Source of the DNA: Pseudogemmobacter humi
GTDB lineage: Bacteria; Pseudomonadota; Alphaproteobacteria; Rhodobacterales; Rhodobacteraceae
Assembly (NCBI RefSeq): GCF_900609055.1
Contig: NZ_UXAW01000048.1
Location: forward strand, 1 to 64,000
Reading direction: 5' to 3'
Length of the DNA stretch: 64,000 nt
Below, piece after piece: positions 9,245 to 17,055 of the stretch. Both the position numbers and the translations under genes were made by a program. Every line of letters begins with the position of its first letter. The stretch's first letter is position 1. Under the pieces are notes generated by a model. The model worked only from the letters and a program-made list of their open reading frames with translations, was not told the origin of the DNA and made no database searches.

Positions 9245-9772
9245 CTATTGGATTTTCTTCAGCGCGAGGCCCAGAGCGATCAGGGCGGCACCGGCCGAGA
9301 GGAGCTCGATGGCGATGAGGGTGCCGAGCAGGAAGGGGCTGGCCTGAAGCGGGAAGATCAGCACCCAAAGGCCAAGGGCCGCCGAGATCACGCCGCTGAG
9401 CAGGAACAGCCAGAAGCCCTGGCCGCGCCCCGCGAGATTGCCGATGCGGAAGGCCCAGACCACCCGCAGCAGGCCGGTGGCAAGGAACAGCGCCCCCGCC
9501 ATCACCGTCAGCGAGATCATCCCCGCCAGCGGATTGGCGAGGATCCAGATTCCCAGCACCAGCTGTAACAGCGAGAACAGACCAAGCCAGCCGCGGTCGG
9601 GCAGATTGCGGTCCGAGAAGGCCGCGAACAGCCCGAGGGCGCCCGAGACCAGAAAGACGCCGCCGACCAGCCCCGTCACCGCCAGCGAGGCGAAGAGCGG
9701 GAAGATCAGCGCCGCAAGCCCGCCGAGAATGGCGAGCCCGCCTGCCAGAAAACTTGCCGTTGAGCCTTTCAT
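9245..9772 (-). CDS. HdeD-family (DUF308) membrane protein
   Basis: A 175-aa protein of six predicted transmembrane helices in three similar hairpins, as in the HdeD/DUF308 acid-resistance membrane family. It has no catalytic motifs. It sits between leuC and leuD with 9-16 bp gaps, so it is almost certainly translated from the leu mRNA. In E. coli HdeD helps acid survival at high cell density; a role here is inferred from family only. The link with leucine synthesis has no obvious biochemical reason. Confidence 0.85.
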   Translation of the reverse strand: MKGSTASFLAGGLAILGGLAALIFPLFASLAVTGLVGGVFLVSGALGLFAAFSDRNLPDRGWLGLFSLLQLVLGIWILANPLAGMISLTVMAGALFLATGLLRVVWAFRIGNLAGRGQGFWLFLLSGVISAALGLWVLIFPLQASPFLLGTLIAIELLSAGAALIALGLALKKIQ

Positions 9773-9788
9773 GATCGCCTCCTGTGAT

Positions 9789-11207
9789 TCAGACGGCTTC
9801 CGCCATGATCTCGCGCACGTCGGTCAGATGGCCGGTGATCGCCGCCGCCGCCGCCATGACGGGCGACATCAGATGCGTACGGCCGCCGCGGCCCATCCGT
9901 CCCTCGAAATTGCGGTTCGAGGTGGCGGCGCAGCGCTCGCCCGGGGCCAGCTGGTCGGGGTTCATGCCCAGACACATTGAGCAGCCCGCCAGGCGCCATT
10001 CAAACCCGGCGTCCTGGAAGATCTGCGCCAGACCCTCTTCCTCGGCCTGGAGCCGGACGAGACCCGAGCCCGGCACCACCATGCCGCGCACGCCGGGCGC
10101 CAGTTTCCTGCCCTTCAGGATCGCGGCCGCGGCGCGCAGATCCTCGATCCTTCCGTTGGTGCACGAGCCGATGAACACCGCATCCACCCTGATGTCGGTC
10201 AGCTTCATCCCCGGGGTCAGGCCCATGTAATCAAGGCTGCGCTGTGCCGCCTGGACCTTGCCGCCCTCGAAATCTTCGGCGGCGGGCACGGTTGCGGTGA
10301 TCGGCAGCACGTCCTCGGGGCTGGTGCCCCAGGTCACGACGGGGGCGATGTCCTCGCCTTTGATCGTCACCACCTTGTCGAAATGCGCGCCCTCATCGGT
10401 GAAGAGGGTTTTCCAATAGGCCAGCGCAGCCTCCCATTTCGCGCCCTTGGGCGCATGGGGGCGGCCCATGACATATTGGAAGGTCTTTTCATCGGGCGCG
10501 ATCAGGCCGGCGCGGGCGCCGCCTTCGATCGCCATGTTGCAGACCGTCATCCGGCCTTCCATCGACAGATCGCGGATCGCCTCGCCGCAATATTCGATGA
10601 CATAGCCGGTGCCGCCCGCCGTGCCGGTCTTGCCGATCACCGCAAGCGTGATGTCCTTGGCCGTGACGCCCGGGCGCAGTTTCCCGGTGATCTCGACCTT
10701 CATGTTCTTCGATTTCTTCTGGATCAGCGTCTGGGTGGCCAGGACGTGTTCCACCTCGGACGTGCCGATCCCATGCGCCAGCGAGCCGAAGGCGCCGTGG
10801 GTCGCGGTATGGCTGTCGCCGCAGACCACGGTCATGCCCGGGAGCGTCCAGCCCTGTTCGGGGCCGACGATATGGACGATGCCCTGGCGGATATCGGTCA
10901 CCGGGTAATAGACCACGCCGAATTCGCGGGCGTTCTTGTCCAGCGCCTCGACCTGGATGCGCGATTCCTCATTGTCGATATGGGTCTCGCGGCCGGCGGT
11001 GGTGGGGACGTTGTGGTCCGGCACGGCGATGGTCTTTTCCGGCGCGCGCACCTTGCGGCCGGTCATCCGCAGCCCCTCGAACGCCTGGGGGCTGGTCACT
11101 TCATGGACCAGATGGCGGTCGATATACAGAAGGCAGGTGCCGTCTTCGGAGGTATGGACGACGTGGTCGTCCCAGATCTTGTCATAGAGGGTTCTCGGAG
11201 CGGTCAT
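9789..11207 (-). CDS. leuC: 3-isopropylmalate dehydratase large subunit
   Basis: The 472-aa catalytic subunit of isopropylmalate isomerase, an aconitase-family [4Fe-4S] enzyme. Visible motifs are [12 protein letters not shown] at the N-terminus, [32 protein letters not shown] (substrate and cluster region), [14 protein letters not shown] (first cluster cysteine) and [12 protein letters not shown] (the remaining cysteines). The start is ATG at 11205-11207, because AAGGTGAG lies 8 bp upstream; a GTG three codons earlier is less well placed. It heads the leuC-hdeD-leuD unit. Confidence 0.97.
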   Translation of the reverse strand: MTAPRTLYDKIWDDHVVHTSEDGTCLLYIDRHLVHEVTSPQAFEGLRMTGRKVRAPEKTIAVPDHNVPTTAGRETHIDNEESRIQVEALDKNAREFGVVYYPVTDIRQGIVHIVGPEQGWTLPGMTVVCGDSHTATHGAFGSLAHGIGTSEVEHVLATQTLIQKKSKNMKVEITGKLRPGVTAKDITLAVIGKTGTAGGTGYVIEYCGEAIRDLSMEGRMTVCNMAIEGGARAGLIAPDEKTFQYVMGRPHAPKGAKWEAALAYWKTLFTDEGAHFDKVVTIKGEDIAPVVTWGTSPEDVLPITATVPAAEDFEGGKVQAAQRSLDYMGLTPGMKLTDIRVDAVFIGSCTNGRIEDLRAAAAILKGRKLAPGVRGMVVPGSGLVRLQAEEEGLAQIFQDAGFEWRLAGCSMCLGMNPDQLAPGERCAATSNRNFEGRMGRGGRTHLMSPVMAAAAAITGHLTDVREIMAEAV

Positions 11208-11300
11208 GGCTCTCACCTTGGATCTTTGGGATAGCTTTGCGGTAGGGTCGTTCAGGGGCCGGCGGCATCGGGCGCGGGACCGTGCCCGCGGCCAGCCGCG

Positions 11301-11393
11301 TCAAAGACGCGCGAGAACGCAGCGGGTCGCGCCGAAGAACCGCGCGGGCAGCCGCGCGTGATCGGTGATGTTGAAATAGATGAACCCGTTCAT
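11301..11393 (-). CDS. Possible 30-aa small ORF in the leuC leader
   Basis: A minus-strand frame from ATG 11391-11393 to TGA 11301-11303 encodes 30 residues beginning MNGFIYFNITDHARLP and ending CVLARL. It lies about 94 bp upstream of leuC on the same strand, where a leader peptide could sit. It is not leucine-rich: three Leu, no run. No good Shine-Dalgarno precedes it (aacgggcc just upstream). It could be a short independent protein, an attenuation leader or chance. The only reasons to list it are its position and non-random composition. Confidence 0.3.
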   Translation of the reverse strand: MNGFIYFNITDHARLPARFFGATRCVLARL

Positions 11394-11503
11394 GGCCCGT
11401 TATTTAGCCGCGAATCCGCCGCGAGGCAAGAGAAGCGCGTGGCTGCGGGGCGTCTGGCCCCTTGCACTTTGCACGCGAGTGACGATATCCCCCGCAACCT
11501 TTG

Positions 11504-11532
11504 TTGAGATTGCCGGGCCAGGGCGTTACCCT
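11504..11532 (+). promoter_or_regulatory. Candidate sigma-70 promoter for rsfS-rlmH
   Basis: TTGAGA at 11504-11509, a 17-bp spacer and TACCCT at 11527-11532. It lies 34 bp before the GTG start candidate of rsfS, in the only non-coding stretch upstream. Seen by eye only; moderate match. Confidence 0.35.
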
Positions 11533-11565
11533 GAGCGCGAAAGGCCCTGCGCCGGGGCTGAATCG

Positions 11566-12009
11566 GTGCGCCATCAGGAGGACCAGGTCCTGTCTCATAC
11601 TGACCCAACGACCGGCCTGCCGGTCGCCCCGCGCGCCGGACGTCCGGCGCAGTCGGATCACCGCCCCGAAGAGATCCGCGATGCGGTGCTTGCCTCGCTT
11701 GAGGACGACAAGGCCGAGAGCATCGTCGAGATCGACCTGCGCGGCCGCTCGGATGTGGCGGATTTCATGGTGATCTGCTCGGGCCGCTCGTCGCGCCAGG
11801 TCGCCGCCATCGCCGAGAAACTGGCCGACCGGCTGAAGCAGGTCTTCGGCATCGGCGTCAAGATGGAAGGCAAGGAAACCGGCGACTGGGTGCTGATCGA
11901 CAGTGGCGATGTCATCGTCCATGTCTTCCGCCCCGAAGTGCGCGATTTCTACCAGCTGGAAAAGATGTGGCTGCCCGCCGGTCAGGTCGGGGCGGCACGC
12001 ACCCTCTGA
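11566..12009 (+). CDS. rsfS: Ribosome silencing factor RsfS
   Basis: RsfS/Iojap family: binds uL14 of the 50S subunit and blocks subunit joining under starvation. The core runs from EEIRDAVLASLEDDKAESIVEIDLRG through SDVADFMVICSGRSSRQVAAIAEKLADRL to GDWVLIDSGDVIVHVFRPEVRDFYQLEKMW, all family hallmarks. The start is ambiguous. GTG at 11566 is used, giving about 147 aa. A GGAGG at about 11577-11581 is better spaced for a CTG start at 11590, which would give about 139 aa. The stop TGA is 1 bp before the rlmH ATG, so the two genes are coupled, as in many bacteria. Confidence 0.92.
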   Translation: MRHQEDQVLSHTDPTTGLPVAPRAGRPAQSDHRPEEIRDAVLASLEDDKAESIVEIDLRGRSDVADFMVICSGRSSRQVAAIAEKLADRLKQVFGIGVKMEGKETGDWVLIDSGDVIVHVFRPEVRDFYQLEKMWLPAGQVGAARTL

Positions 12010-12010
12010 G

Positions 12011-12481
12011 ATGAGGGTGCATCTCTGCGCGGTGGGCCGGCTGCGCGCCGGGCCGGAACGCGCGCTGACCGACGATTATCTCGACCGTTTCGCCCGTCAG
12101 GGCCGTGCGCTGGCGCTCGGCCCTGCAAGCGAGCATGAGGTCGAGGATAAAAAGGGCGGCGGGATGGAGGCCGAGGCGGCGCTGCTGACCCGCGCCATCC
12201 CCGCGGGCGCGCTGATCTGCACGCTCGACGAGCGCGGCCAGGTCCTGTCCTCGCCCGACTTCGCCGCGATGCTGGCGAAATGGCGCGACGGCGGGCGGCA
12301 GGATGCGGCTTTCGTGATCGGCGGCGCCGACGGGATCCACCCGGATCTGCGGGCGCGGGCCGATGCCTCGCTCAGCTTCGGGCGGATGGTCTGGCCGCAT
12401 ATGCTGGTGCGGGTGATGCTGGCCGAACAGCTTTACCGCGCGGCGACGATCCTCGCGGGCGGGCCCTATCACCGGGTCTGA
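12011..12481 (+). CDS. rlmH: 23S rRNA (pseudouridine1915-N3)-methyltransferase
   Basis: A 156-aa SPOUT methyltransferase that modifies pseudouridine 1915 in helix 69 of 23S rRNA. It begins MRVHLCAVGRLRAGPE. The knotted SAM-binding core is visible as FVIGGADGIHPDLRARAD, followed by LSFGRMVWPHMLVRVMLAEQLYRAATILAGGPYHRV, the highly conserved family C-terminus. ATG follows the rsfS stop by one base. Confidence 0.97.
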   Translation: MRVHLCAVGRLRAGPERALTDDYLDRFARQGRALALGPASEHEVEDKKGGGMEAEAALLTRAIPAGALICTLDERGQVLSSPDFAAMLAKWRDGGRQDAAFVIGGADGIHPDLRARADASLSFGRMVWPHMLVRVMLAEQLYRAATILAGGPYHRV

Positions 12482-12493
12482 AACGGGGGGCGC

Positions 12494-12513
12494 GCGGCGG
12501 GTCGCCCCGCCGC
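12494..12513. terminator. GC-rich hairpin between convergent rlmH and secB
   Basis: GCGGCGGG (12494-12501) pairs with CCCGCCGC (12506-12513) across a TCGC loop. It lies in the 42-bp gap between two convergent genes and so could serve both. No U tract is present on either strand, so this is a weak intrinsic terminator at best. Confidence 0.5.
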
Positions 12514-12523
12514 CGTGCCGTTG

Positions 12524-13045
12524 TCAGTTCGCGATCTCGGTCGGCGCGGCCGCGGCCTGGGCGGCCTGGCGGCGGGCGATCTCCTGACGGTAGAGCGCGA
12601 GGAAATCCACGTTGTCGATGTTGAGGGGCGGGAAACCGCCGTCGCGCGTCACGTCCGAGACGATACGGCGCACGAAGGGGAACAGCAGCCGCGGGCATTC
12701 GATCAGCAGGAACGGGTGCAACTGGTCCTCCGGCACGCCCTCGATCAGGAAGGTGCCGCCGTATTCCAGTTCCAGCAGGAACAGCGTCTCGTTGTTGGCC
12801 TTGTTGGTCGAGGTGATCTTGAACTTGGTGATCACGTCGAACTGGTTTTCCACGCTGCGCTTGCGCGCGTCGAGGCTGACCGCGACCTGAACGTCGGGCT
12901 GAACCTCGCCGCCGGTGTTGCCCTTGCGCACCACCGCATTCTCGAAGCTCATGTCGCGGATATATTGCGCAAGCACCTGCATGCGGAGTTGCGGAGCCGC
13001 GGCTCCGTTGCCGGTGGCGCCGGTCGCCGGGGTTTCTTCGGCCAT
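12524..13045 (-). CDS. secB: Protein-export chaperone SecB
   Basis: A 173-aa tetrameric chaperone that keeps preproteins unfolded and delivers them to SecA. Motifs include QVLAQYIRDMSFENAVV, then QPDVQVAVSLDARKR, ETLFLLELEYGGTFLIEGVPEDQLHPFLLIECPRLLFPFVRRIVSDVTRDGGFPPLNIDNVDFLALY, almost the family consensus. The start is ATG 13043-13045 with AGGATTCC just upstream; the longer upstream extension is not SecB-like. It is followed by a hairpin, and FxsA is encoded upstream on the same strand. Confidence 0.97.
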   Translation of the reverse strand: MAEETPATGATGNGAAAPQLRMQVLAQYIRDMSFENAVVRKGNTGGEVQPDVQVAVSLDARKRSVENQFDVITKFKITSTNKANNETLFLLELEYGGTFLIEGVPEDQLHPFLLIECPRLLFPFVRRIVSDVTRDGGFPPLNIDNVDFLALYRQEIARRQAAQAAAAPTEIAN

Positions 13046-13157
13046 GGAATCCTCCTTGGGCTGGCGCTGCGCCCTCTGGACGGCGCCCGGTAAATGTCCG
13101 GCCTTGTCCCTAGCAGAGCGGCGCGGATCGCTCAATGGCCCGGGAGCCGGGGCGGGG

Positions 13158-13628
13158 TCAGTCCTCTTCGGTCCAGCGCGAGGGCATCTGGCGGCGGCGG
13201 TTCGCCTCGGGCGGCACCTCGACCCATTCGCCGTTGATCACCTCGTCGCGGGCGCCTGGCCCCTGGCCCGGCCGGCGCAGGATGGTGATGCGGCTCATCA
13301 CCGCGCCCGAGACCAGGGTCTGAACCGGCGGCAACAGCAGCAAAAGCCCGAGCGCGTCGGTCAGAAAGCCCGGCAGGATCAGCAGCACCGCCGCCAGCGC
13401 GCGCATCAGCCCGGCGACCGGCGCCCCTTCGGGCAGGGCATGGCCCGACAGCCCGCCGCGGATCAGCACCGCGCCGCGCGCGGCCTCGAACTTCAGCAGC
13501 GCCACCCCGGCCACCCCGGTCAGCACCACCCAGGCCAGGGTGGCCCAGAGGCCGATCTGCCCGCCGATCACCACGAAAAGGCCGATCTCGATCAGCGGCC
13601 AGGCCAGAAAGGCCATAAAGCGCAACAT
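13158..13628 (-). CDS. FxsA-family membrane protein
   Basis: A 156-aa FxsA family protein, a cytoplasmic membrane protein that in E. coli alleviates F-exclusion of phage T7 when overproduced. The N-terminus (MLRFMAFLAWPLIEIGLFVVIGGQIGLW) and the P-G-FLTDALGLLLLLPP segment around the third helix are characteristic. The start at 13626-13628 has GGGAGG about 9 bp upstream. A hydrophilic tail rich in Arg/Glu ends in WTEED. The gene lies between secB and the divergent timA-like gene. Confidence 0.88.
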   Translation of the reverse strand: MLRFMAFLAWPLIEIGLFVVIGGQIGLWATLAWVVLTGVAGVALLKFEAARGAVLIRGGLSGHALPEGAPVAGLMRALAAVLLILPGFLTDALGLLLLLPPVQTLVSGAVMSRITILRRPGQGPGARDEVINGEWVEVPPEANRRRQMPSRWTEED

Positions 13629-13686
13629 TAAACGGTGCCTCCCGCGCAAAGGTTCATGCCGCAAGGTTTACTTGCGGTCGCTGAAA

Positions 13687-13701
13687 ACCTACATAGTAGG
13701 T
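13687..13701. promoter_or_regulatory. Palindrome in the fxsA/timA divergent region
   Basis: ACCTAC-ATA-GTAGGT is a perfect 6-bp inverted repeat with a 3-bp centre, placed between two divergent genes. It is the size of a small operator half-site pair. No regulator is assigned. Confidence 0.35.
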
Positions 13702-13780
13702 CAACCGCGCCGCCCCAAGCCCCGCCTGTGTTCCGGGGGCCTGAACAGGCGGCGGATGCGTCTTGATTATGGGATAACCG

Positions 13781-14440
13781 ATGAATTCCTCGTTGATCCA
13801 GTTGCTCGTTCTCGCCGGGATCGCCATTTTCCTGATCCTCAAGCTGCGCTCGGTGCTGGGAACGCGCGACGGGTTCGAAAAGCCGCCCGTTCCGCTGGAA
13901 GACGTGCGCCCGCAGGTGAAGCGCGAGTTCGAGGTGATCGAGGGCGGCACTGATCGCGACATCACCGATCACGTTCCCGAAGGCTCGGACGCCGCGAAGG
14001 CGCTGGCCGAGATGAAACGCGCCGAGCCCGATTTCGCGCTGACCCCGTTCCTGCAAGGCGCGCGCCAGGCCTATGAGATGATCCTGATGGCCTTCGAGCG
14101 CGGCGATCTCGACGCGATCCGCGACTTCCTGTCGGATGAGGTCGAGGCCAGTTTCGAAGAGGTGATCCGCGCCCGCGAAGCCCAGGGCCTGACGGTCGAG
14201 GCGAATTTCATCGGGCTGAAGGAAATGGCGGTGCAGGAGGCCACTTTCGACAAGGTTTCCGGCTTCGCCGAACTGACCGTGCGGTTCATCGGCGAGCTGA
14301 CCTCGGTGGTGCGCGACAAGAACGGCAATGCGATCGAGGGCGACAGCAAGTCGATCAAGCGCCAGCGCGATGTCTGGACCTTCGCCCGCAAGATGGGCTC
14401 CAGCGATCCGAACTGGCAACTGGTCGCCACCGGCGAATGA
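13781..14440 (+). CDS. Tim44-domain protein (TimA-like)
   Basis: A 219-aa protein with one N-terminal membrane anchor (MNSSLIQLLVLAGIAIFLIL), a charged linker, and a C-terminal Tim44/mL45-like domain from about residue 85 (GARQAYEMILMAFERGDLDAIRDFLSDEV to the C-terminal KRQRDVWTFARKMGSSDPNWQLVATGE). This architecture is the bacterial Tim44 homologue TimA of alphaproteobacteria, an inner-membrane protein. The mitochondrial relative recruits Hsp70 to the import channel. mltA starts 1 bp after its stop, and secB lies nearby, a conserved arrangement in the order. Confidence 0.88.
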   Translation: MNSSLIQLLVLAGIAIFLILKLRSVLGTRDGFEKPPVPLEDVRPQVKREFEVIEGGTDRDITDHVPEGSDAAKALAEMKRAEPDFALTPFLQGARQAYEMILMAFERGDLDAIRDFLSDEVEASFEEVIRAREAQGLTVEANFIGLKEMAVQEATFDKVSGFAELTVRFIGELTSVVRDKNGNAIEGDSKSIKRQRDVWTFARKMGSSDPNWQLVATGE

Positions 14441-14441
14441 G

Positions 14442-15485
14442 ATGCTGCGGCGCCCCGTTCGTGGCTGGTTGTTCTGCGTCTGGTTTCTGCTGGCGGCGCT
14501 GATGGGCGCGGGCGGCGCGCGGGCGGAACTGCTGGAGTTCGAGGCGCTGGACGGCTGGCGCGATGGCGGTCAGGCCGAGGCTCTGGCCGCCTTTCTCGTC
14601 ACCTGCGACCAGCTTGACGCGCCGTCCTGGCGGCCGGTCTGCAAGCTGGCGGCGGATGTGCCGAAGGACGACGCCTCGGCGCGGGCCTTTTTCGAGCTTC
14701 TGTTCCGCCCGGTGATCGTCGGCCATCCGCCGGCGCTGTTCACCGGCTATTACGAGCCGGAACTGAACGGCTCGCCGGTGCGGACCTCGCGTTACGCCTG
14801 GCCGCTCTACGCCCGCCCGCCCGAGCTGAAGGACGGCGTGGTCTACCACAGCCGCGCCGCGATCGAGGCGGGCGCGCTGCGCGGGCGGGGGCTGGAGATC
14901 GCCTGGATCGACGATCCGGTCGAGGTGTTCTTCCTGCATATCCAGGGCTCGGGCCGGATCCGCATGACCGACGGCAGCGTGATCCGCCTGGGCTATGCAG
15001 GCCGCAACGGCCATGCCTACCGCTCGGTCGGGCAAGAGATGGTGCGCCGCGGCATGTTCTCGGCGCATGAGGTTTCGGCCCAGACCATCGCCGCCTTCGT
15101 GCGGGCCAATCCGGGCATCGGGGCCGAGCTTCTGAACCACAACCCGTCTTACATCTTCTTCCGCCGGATCAGGGGCCTCTCCACCGAAAAGGGGCCGATC
15201 GGGGCGATGGGGCGCTCGGTCACGCCGATGCGCTCGCTGGCGGTGGACCCGGCTTTCGTGCCGCTCGGGGCGCCGGTCTGGATCGAGAAAGAAGGCGCGG
15301 CGCCTTTGCGCCGGCTGATGGTGGCCCAGGACACCGGCGGCGCGATCAAGGGCGCGCAACGGGCGGATATCTTCTATGGTTTCGGCGACGGGGCGGGCCA
15401 GGCGGCGGGCGCGGTGAAGGACAGCGGGCGGATGGTGCTTTTGCTGCCCATCGACCGCGCCTTCGCCATGGCCGACGGGAACTGA
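14442..15485 (+). CDS. mltA: Membrane-bound lytic murein transglycosylase A
   Basis: A 347-aa exported enzyme that cleaves the MurNAc-GlcNAc glycosidic bond of peptidoglycan. It has a signal peptide (to about ARAELLEF), then the MltA domain with FTGYYEPELNGSPV, FFLHIQGSGRIRM and LGYAGRNGHAYRSVG, followed by the 3D domain (SLAVDPAFVPLGAPVWI, then VAQDTGGAIKGAQRADIFYGFGDGAGQAAGAVKDSG). The catalytic Asp is expected in VAQDTGGAI. There is no lipobox cysteine, unlike E. coli MltA. ATG is 1 bp after the timA-like stop, and the smr gene follows after 3 bp. Confidence 0.95.
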   Translation: MLRRPVRGWLFCVWFLLAALMGAGGARAELLEFEALDGWRDGGQAEALAAFLVTCDQLDAPSWRPVCKLAADVPKDDASARAFFELLFRPVIVGHPPALFTGYYEPELNGSPVRTSRYAWPLYARPPELKDGVVYHSRAAIEAGALRGRGLEIAWIDDPVEVFFLHIQGSGRIRMTDGSVIRLGYAGRNGHAYRSVGQEMVRRGMFSAHEVSAQTIAAFVRANPGIGAELLNHNPSYIFFRRIRGLSTEKGPIGAMGRSVTPMRSLAVDPAFVPLGAPVWIEKEGAAPLRRLMVAQDTGGAIKGAQRADIFYGFGDGAGQAAGAVKDSGRMVLLLPIDRAFAMADGN

Positions 15486-15488
15486 ACC

Positions 15489-16136
15489 ATGGCCCGCCGC
15501 CGTCAGCTTCGCCCCGAAGAGCGCGAATTGTGGCAGGCCGTCGCCCGCACGGCGCGGCCGCTGCGGGGCGAGGCGGCGTCAGAGGATCCCTCGCCTGAGG
15601 GGGCAGCACCGGCGGAGGGCGCTGCCGCCCCGTCGCGCTTCGGTCCGGGCGGCAAAACGGCCGCCGATGTTTTCGTAGAACCGGGCGGTGGGACGGTTCC
15701 CGATCCGGTCCGGGCGCCGGGTCTGCCACGCTTCCGGCTGGGCGAGCGATCCGTCGCCCCCGCCCGCACTCTGCTGCCGCAGGCGCCGTCCGAGGCGTTG
15801 CGGATGGATTCCCGCACCCATCAGCGCATGACCCGCGGCAAGCTGGTGCCCGAGGCGCGGCTGGATCTGCACGGCATGACGCTCTCCGAGGCCCATGCCG
15901 AGCTGATCCCCTTCCTGCTGCGTGCCCAGGCTCAGGGGCTGCGGCTGGTGCTGGTCATCACCGGCAAGGGCAAGGCAGTGCATGAGCCGGTGCCGCGCCC
16001 GATGGGCGCCCTGCGCCATCAGGTGCCGCAATGGATGCGGCTGCCGCCCCTGTCCTCTGCGGTGCTCCAGGTTTCCGAGGCGCATCTGAAACACGGCGGC
16101 GCCGGGGCGTTCTACGTCTATCTGCGCCGCCGCTGA
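15489..16136 (+). CDS. Smr-domain protein
   Basis: A 215-aa protein with a disordered Ala/Pro/Gly-rich N-terminal half and a C-terminal Smr (small MutS-related) domain, about residues 120-215: ARLDLHGMTLSEAHAELIPFL, LVLVITGKGKAVHE and the end HGGAGAFYVYLRRR. LDLHGMT and TGxGxH-like segments are the nuclease signatures; Smr domains are structure-specific or RNA endonucleases. It is the last gene of the timA-mltA-smr unit. The biological substrate is unknown. Confidence 0.9.
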   Translation: MARRRQLRPEERELWQAVARTARPLRGEAASEDPSPEGAAPAEGAAAPSRFGPGGKTAADVFVEPGGGTVPDPVRAPGLPRFRLGERSVAPARTLLPQAPSEALRMDSRTHQRMTRGKLVPEARLDLHGMTLSEAHAELIPFLLRAQAQGLRLVLVITGKGKAVHEPVPRPMGALRHQVPQWMRLPPLSSAVLQVSEAHLKHGGAGAFYVYLRRR

Positions 16137-16960
16137 TCGTGGCTCCGGCAGGCGGTGCCTCAGGGCAATGCCGGAGAGGATCCTGGCCCGGGCTGGCGCA
16201 AAGACGGCGCTTGGCGAGTGCATTGCACCTCTCCTCAGCCCCGAAGCGGGATCCCTGCTAATCCGGGAATGATCTCTTTCGGTGCTGTCCCGGTTTCGCC
16301 CGGCGAAGGGCGCGGCGGTCCCGATCCTTTGGAGGCGCGGTTCCGCATCGGTCGCCGGAGGGGCTTCTCCGCGGGCCAGCGGATTCGGGGCAGGGCCGGG
16401 CAAGCCCCGGATCGCATCTCGCCACAACCTGCGCCGCTCGCACGACCAGGCCGTCCGCACTTATGTGCTTTCTTCCAATCCGGTGAGCTGCCCCATGCCA
16501 GCTCTGCCAGGCCTCGTCACTCGATGCGGCACCAGAGGCCCGCATATGCGGGCAGGCCGGAAGGCGGACCGGAGAGGAGAGGCACGCCGGCATTCCCGGA
16601 CGAGCGATTGCAATGCCTCGGCCGCCTGCTGTCCTGCGGTTGCATCGGCGCAGGCTGTGGTGATGAGTCCTCGCCACCTTCGTCGCTGGCGCCTGCCGTG
16701 CACCGGGACTGGCCGCCGCTATCTGCCCGAGGATGGAGAGAGGCAGTTCCGGGGATCGCCGGTGCAACGGCCGTGTCTCGGGGGCAGAGGCCGCCGGCAT
16801 GATCAGAGCTGATGCGGGGCGGGCGGTGTCGAATGGGTTCCGCAGCCTGGCAGGGTGGTGAGGGCCAGGGCTGAAGGACTGTCGAGCAGCCGGAGTGCCG
16901 TGAGCGGCGCCGGTCTCCCCCGGATCGGTAAAGATGGTGTCGGTCCCCGGGGGGAGGGCG
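16137..16960. other. Long gap of about 0.8 kb without a credible gene
   Basis: No frame here shows normal codon usage or a recognisable protein. The open frames (for example about 16155-16802 plus and 16258-16800 minus) are Pro/Arg/Ser/Gly-rich translations of GC-rich DNA with no domain and no ribosome binding site. A perfect 16-bp palindrome with arms GCCCGCAT/ATGCGGGC lies at 16539-16554. The stretch is unusually long for this compact genome. It may hold a decayed gene or an RNA gene that I cannot identify. Confidence 0.6.
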
Positions 16961-16990
16961 GGCTCAGGCGGATGCCCGCCCGCCTGAGCC
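16961..16990 (-). terminator. Terminator hairpin of the PAS-domain gene
   Basis: A perfect 11-bp stem: GGCTCAGGCGG at 16961-16971 and its complement at 16980-16990, loop of 8. It lies 65 bp after the stop of the minus-strand PAS gene. No strong U tract follows. Confidence 0.6.
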
Positions 16991-17055
16991 GGTGAGAGCA
17001 GCGTGCATTCTGATCAGGCGGTGGGTCCGGGTCCCGCCGTCCCTGCAATCCGGCC

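Noticed and set aside
16155-16812. Overlapping frames on both strands after the smr gene
   Set aside because: No codon-position bias, no ribosome binding site, no recognisable domain.
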